DNA from: Neurospora tetrasperma FGSC 2508
Taxonomy: Eukaryota > Ascomycota > Sordariomycetes > Sordariales > Sordariaceae
Reading direction: 5' to 3'
Length of the DNA stretch: 64,000 nucleotides
Assembly: GCF_000213175.1 (NCBI RefSeq)
Contig: NW_009799103.1
Location: 1,438,977 to 1,502,976, forward strand
How positions within the stretch are numbered: the stretch's first letter is position 1; each line of letters opens with the position of its first letter. The notes below the pieces were generated by a model. The model was not told the origin of the DNA, ran no database searches, and saw nothing but the letters and a program-made list of their open reading frames with translations. Below are positions 59,224 through 64,000 of this stretch, in pieces. Made by a program: the position numbers and the translations under genes.

Positions 59224-62200
59224 CTATTGCTTCTCATACAATCCTCCAAGCGTATCAACCTCCGCCAAAAAGCTGGTCTGGTTATACCTCCCCACCTGGT
59301 CTCTGCCCACCATGAAGCTCTCGGGCGGGCCAAAGAAGCTCTTGCGGACGCCGCCCATATCGACAATGATCTTCTGCACCACAATCCCCGGCATGAGCGC
59401 CCAGAAGCGGAGCTTGTACGCGCCCTCCTGAGGTACCGAAAAGGTGCTGGTGGTGTAGTTGCCGACAGTGCCCCACACGCTGTCGGCGACGGCGTAGCCC
59501 CAGCCCTCGGGCATGTTGGCGCCGACGGTGGGACCGACGGGGCGGACCATCTTCGGTTCAGACGGGGTGGATGCGCCGGCGGGGTATAAGGAGATGCCGT
59601 ATTCGAGAGGAGTCCACTCGCCGAGGTAATTGAGTGCTGGGGAGATGAGGACGGTCACGTTGGCCTTGGTGTGGTTGGTGAACAAGTAGAGGTCGTACTC
59701 GAGCGCGGGCGCGGTCTCGATGGTTAACTTCTCCGTCTTGAGAGGCACGAGACCGATGCCGCTGCCGCTGCGGCCGTACTTGCTCAGCGTGTGGTAAGTT
59801 ACCTTGTCGTTGAGCTTCGACTTTTCCTTGGGCGGGATGATGACCGAGTAATGGGCGCCCGTGATGGCGACGTGCCCGTCGGATTCGACGAAGCCCTTGG
59901 TAAAGTCGGAGGGCACGGAATGGATCTGCACGGGGACCTGGACCATGGGCCCGCCACCGCACGAGTTCGTGACGTTGATGTTCACAGTGCTGGAAAGAGG
60001 TACCTTGGGCGCCTTGGACCAGTCAATCGAGACTTGGACGCGGGTATCGGATCCCTTAGGTCCAACTGTGCCATTGTACTGCGACAGCTTGACCCATGGT
60101 TGCCATGGAGCCGCCTGCCAGGTGCAGTCCTTGGTGCCGCGAGAAAAGACGTCAAAATAGCGGGTAGCCGGGCCATAGGGATCCATGGGTGGGAGCGAGA
60201 GGTTGTTGCCGCTGTTGGCGTGGTACTTGTCGTCACCCGGGACTGTTGCGTTCGAACCCTCAACACCGATACCAACGTGGCCAGCCAAAGACACAAAATG
60301 TGTCTGGACGTACACCATGGCAGGTAAGGTATTCCTCATAGGCTGCTGCCAGTAGCCGTCATATCCAAGATGGGTTTCTGCCAGTCCAAGGTTAGCACAA
60401 CTCCTACGAATTCCTTTTGACCACAAGGGTTCAACGTACGATCCATAAAGTGCCTCCACTTGCCACCGAGCAAGGCATCCCAGCGCTCCTGCAACTGCCA
60501 GTCCTCGTCAGACGCCGCCAAAACCTGGTTGATCACCTCATTGGCAGAGTTGCGCTTCTGGCCAGAATACAGCAAGTTCTTCGCACCACCCGCATAGATC
60601 CTGTGGACGACCTCACCGCCAATGGCAGGATGAAGAATCATCTCGAAGAAGGCAGGCTTGTAGGCCTCGTCAAGCTTATCATAGACAGCCTGGGCATGGG
60701 CACGGAGCTCAGCCCACTGCTGCAGAACCGCGTCGGCCTCGTTGTAGTTGATGACCGAGTAGGTCTGAGGCTCGACGAGCTCAAACTTGCGTCTGCTGGC
60801 GTACATGGCATACTTGATCATGATATCGCTAATCTCATCGGCATACGTGGAGCCGAACTCGCGGGCGGCCCAGGTCTTGGCCCACTCCTCGGTGCTGTCA
60901 ACATCCCATCTCTCCATGTCATAGCCCAGGTCGAACCAGTGGTTGATGGGGATCTCGTTCGCCTTCATATCACCAACGTTGACGATCCAAATTCTATCAG
61001 CGCCGCGGGCATACGTCATGTGCATCTGCTCGGTCGTCTTGGAAAGCTGCACGGTGTTGATCCACTTGTAGTTGCGCGGGTCACCGACGTAATCAAAGTG
61101 GTAATAAACACCAGCGCCTCCGGCACGAGTGGTCTCGTTGAGCAGCGGAAGTCGGCGGACATGGCCCCAGTTGTCGTCGGCCCACAGCAGAGTGATGTCG
61201 TCGGGGACCTCCAGGCCGGCGAAGAGGTAGGTCATGACCTCCTTGTACAGACACCACGCCTGCGGGACGGTGGTAACGTCGGATACACCCAACCCTTCGG
61301 CGAGGATCTGACGCTGGTTGTGGACCAAGGTGGTCAGCATGTCCACAATGTGGTCAACACCGAGACCCTCGATGGCCGTGTCACCAGTACCGCGCATGCC
61401 CATCGTCCACAAGCTGTTGCGCGCATAGGGCTTGGCTCTCTGGACACCGTAGCGAAAGTAATCATCGATGGTTTCGTTGTTCAGGTTGTACGCCCAAGGG
61501 CCCTGGTAGAAGTGGCCAAACTCATTTTGCGCACGCATCATGGGCTCGGTGTGAGAGGTACCCAGGACGATCTCGAAAGCGTCGGCGAAAGGCTGGTTGC
61601 CCGGGTCATCCACCTCGAACATGGTTCCCCAGACAGTGGGCCAGAGGTAGTTGGCTCGGAGACGAAGCAGAACCTCGAAGATGAGGCCGTAGAAGGCAGG
61701 CCCGTAGCCGGCGCCATAGGGCGTTCTTTCCCAGTGCTCCTCGACCCAGTTGGTCAAGGCCGGCTGCTCGTCGTTGAGGAAGAAGCCTCTGTACTTGACA
61801 GACGGCGGCCCCTGGACCTTTTTCTTGTTGAGGGCGTAGATGTTCTTGTTCTGCCTGGTCGGCACGTCGGCCCAGAAATACCAAGGGCTGACGCCAATCT
61901 GCTCGCTCACGTCGTAGATGCCGAAGATTGTTCCGCGAGGGTCGCTTCCAGCAATAACCAGTGCCGAAGAACAGCCTTGGATGGGGTTTTCGATCACCTG
62001 GCTGGTGAAAGACTCCCACTTGCCCTTGATGGCCGACACATCGAGCTTCTTGGAGGCGATGAGGCTGTCGATAACCTCGGAATGTCCGATTGTGCCGGCA
62101 ATGATGACGGTATCAGACGGGGAAGGGTCGGAGTAAGCAGGTCCGGTGAAATTTGCGATTCCAGTGGTGCTGTACTGTTGAGCTGTCAGCTACGTACCTA

Positions 62201-62555
62201 ACTTGAACCGGCGGTCCAGGCTCTCTTGGTGCTCGCAAATACTTACATGAGTGTTGTTCATGTTATCGACCGGGTTGTAGGTGTAAACGGCCGGACTGGC
62301 ACCTCTTTCGCCGTTGGAAAGGGTGTAGTTCATGCCAGTGACGCGGCCAAAGTCGAGAGCGAGATCACCAGCAGCGCGGATGACGCCCCAGTACTCGTTC
62401 TTGGCCACCCGGATTTGACCTTTGGAGATCTTGCCACCAGCAATCTGGAGAGCACCCGGTGCTTTGTCGAAGGAGATGATGGGCTCCTGGCCTAGGGCCG
62501 CGACCATGGAGGTGAAGGCGAGCCATAAGGTCCCCTTGGCACCCGTGAGGAGCAT
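59224..62555 (-). CDS. Secreted glycoside hydrolase family 115 (xylan alpha-1,2-glucuronidase)
   Basis: Exons 62555-62247, 62174-60440 and 60377-59224 encode 1,065 aa, normal for GH115. These enzymes remove (4-O-methyl)glucuronic acid from glucuronoxylan. Residues 1 to about 22 (KGTLWLAFTSMVAALG) form a signal peptide. Family features follow: VIAGTIGHSEVIDSL, GIYDVSEQIGVSPWYFWADV, YRGFFLNDEQP, then GLIFEVLLRLRANYLWPTVW, WADDNWGHVRRLP, GGAGVYYHFDYVGDPRNYKW and MTYARGADRIWIVNVGD. Exon 3 restores HLGYDGYWQQP and a C-terminal beta-rich domain with many N-glycosylation sites (NVT, NHT, NYT, NQT). All introns keep frame, and the first has a CTGAC branch. It acts outside the cell in plant-biomass breakdown. 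Confidence 0.95.
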
Positions 62556-64000
62556 TGTGAGGAGGACTTAATGGCACGCTATACCCAAGCTATACAGTAG
62601 CAACTGTATAGTAAGTGGGGATATCAACGAATGATCGAGACAGCTCTCTCTTTGGCGGCACGGGAACAACACGATGAAAAGGCATCAGCATCACAGATCA
62701 ACTGGCGTAGGTTGGGATGATATACTGAAGCAGCGAGCGTTCACAAGATGATCCATATGCTCCCGGTGACGGCATAGTGCTTCTACCCTTTACCATGTTT
62801 GTGGATAAATAAATCAACTAGGAAGGTAAACCGTTCGGATAGGTGGCATTCGTTTCTTCCGGAAGGTCGTCGTTGACCCTGTCAACCTAGCTCGCTTTTC
62901 TCACGAGAGGCTAGTGAACCGGCAAATACCACCCTCGACCACGCTGCCTTACCCCCAGGTACCAAAGTTGGAAATGGAGGCGGCGGATTGCTACTGGCAC
63001 AGCGGATAAAATGAAGCTTGGGGAAGGGCCAGCGAGCGAGGTTGGGGTTCTGGGGAGAGATTCTGTTACTTTATGATTGGTCGGTGAGGTTATTGGCGAG
63101 GGACATTTGTCCCGCAATCTCAGGATGTAACCCGCATTCCAGTGTGGGGGTGCCAAACGTGAAGCATCCTTTTTCCTCTTTTTGGGGGAGGGGGCCTTTT
63201 GAGATCAAGTTGAACAATGCCCAACGGTAAATGCCCACCCCGCCATGGTTACCCAGAAACCGGAGACCAAGGAATCTCCTGCTTATCAGCCCAGCCTAGA
63301 GTATCTACGCGTATGTTCATCGCTCCTGGGCCAGGATAGAAATCCAAAAAAAAAAAAAAAAAAAAAAAAAAAAGCCAAGAGCGAGGCTATCTTGAAGATG
63401 AGGAGCGATGTAGACCGGGTAATCGAAACAAGCAAAGATTTGGGGGAAAAAAGGCGGACCAAGCGATCCCCCAGATGCCCGGGCTTGGTGTGAGGCATTG
63501 CGGGGAAGCGGAGGGGACAATGGCTTCTTTTTATCCGGGGAACCAACGGCTTGGCGAGCATACCCTGAGCTCCTTTCCTGGGGAACATCCTTGTTGATCT
63601 CGTGAGCTCATGAGGAATCGCTCAGCTAACCTCAGGTCTCCGGGTAGGTGGGCGAGTTATCAGATGATCATGACACCGATCCGGCACGAAGAGACGAAGC
63701 GGGTGCTTCCTCGCTCATCAATGACGCTGGAACCGGGACGTTTAACGGCTGAAGATGTTTTTCGAACCTGAAAATTGCTGTGACTTGGGATTGTCGAACG
63801 GACGGGAGAAGCTATACAGAGTCTAGGAAATGTTCTCTCCTTTTCTCTTCACATACTTACATAGTAGGTGTTTGAAGGCCGTATTCAAGCTGTCGGGTTG
63901 GTAAAAAGGGGCAGAGATCAATAACGCCATCCGCTGTGCATCCTCAAGCGCAACCCTCGACTTCTTGCTCTTTCAAAGCCCGGACTGATGGAGTTCGGGA
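62556..64000. other. Intergenic upstream of GH115, no supported gene
   Basis: This stretch holds the promoter and leader of the GH115 gene and sequence to the window end. It contains a 28-base A-run at 63346-63373. No coding region is supported on either strand. Confidence 0.5.
63346..63373. repeat. Poly-A tract
   Basis: An uninterrupted run of 28 A. No retroposon body or target duplication was seen beside it. Confidence 0.95.

Noticed and set aside
60417-62201. A 594-codon open frame on the plus strand
   Set aside because: It is the antisense of the GH115 gene; the codon bias of the real gene keeps this strand open. It has no domain.
63346-63373. The poly-A run as the tail of a LINE or SINE
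   Set aside because: No element body upstream and no flanking target duplication. It is a simple homopolymer.
1-64000. CRISPR arrays, bacterial-type operons, Shine-Dalgarno sites
   Set aside because: The window is fungal nuclear DNA with spliced genes; no regularly spaced repeats were seen.

Overview
The window is nuclear DNA of a filamentous ascomycete, very probably Neurospora or a close Sordariales relative. Genes carry short introns with GTRAGT donors, CTRAC branch sites and YAG acceptors. The dhh1-type helicase reads like the Neurospora protein as I recall it. One LTR element has been turned into an AT-rich block in the manner of repeat-induced point mutation (RIP). All gene models were spliced by hand from the sequence; no database was searched.

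Layout. 0.8-2.8 kb holds a nine-exon MFS transporter (minus). 4.7-5.3 kb holds a relic of a Zn2Cys6-type transcription factor. 6.5-7.1 kb holds a small two-exon gene of unknown function. 9.1-22.1 kb is the accessory part of the window. It contains three genes of one family (an acidic, Asp/Tyr-rich head, a phase-2 intron, then a conserved C-terminal box). They flank a 6.5-kb RIP-degraded Ty1/copia fossil (10200-16695, 170-bp LTRs, 5-bp target duplication) and a stretch of pseudogene debris that includes a piece of translation elongation factor 3. 22.6-24.5 kb holds a Baeyer-Villiger-type flavin monooxygenase (minus). 26.7-28.1 kb holds an alpha/beta-hydrolase esterase. 28.9 kb holds tRNA-Gly. 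30.5-32.9 kb holds two tandem TM2-like membrane proteins. 33.7 kb holds tRNA-Leu with an intron. 34.9-35.9 kb holds a mitochondrial-looking J-protein (minus). 37.3-39.1 kb holds the DEAD-box helicase dhh1. 41.2 kb holds tRNA-Val. 42.5-45.5 kb holds a protein that joins a STAND-type N-terminal domain to a WD40-like C-terminus. 45.9 kb holds tRNA-Met with an intron. 46.8-48.2 kb holds a 2EXR-like protein. 48.7-50.9 kb holds a coiled-coil protein. 51.9-53.2 kb holds a BuGZ/ZNF207-like zinc-finger protein, and 53.9-58.0 kb a kinesin-8. 59.2-62.6 kb holds a secreted GH115 alpha-glucuronidase.

Most of the window is a mix of housekeeping and degradative genes with no operon logic. Two places stand out as units. 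The acidic-box family around the fossil element is a small uncharacterised paralog cluster that has survived in a genome that mutates duplicates. The BuGZ-like gene next to kinesin-8 is a pair of neighbours whose homologs both act on the mitotic spindle.
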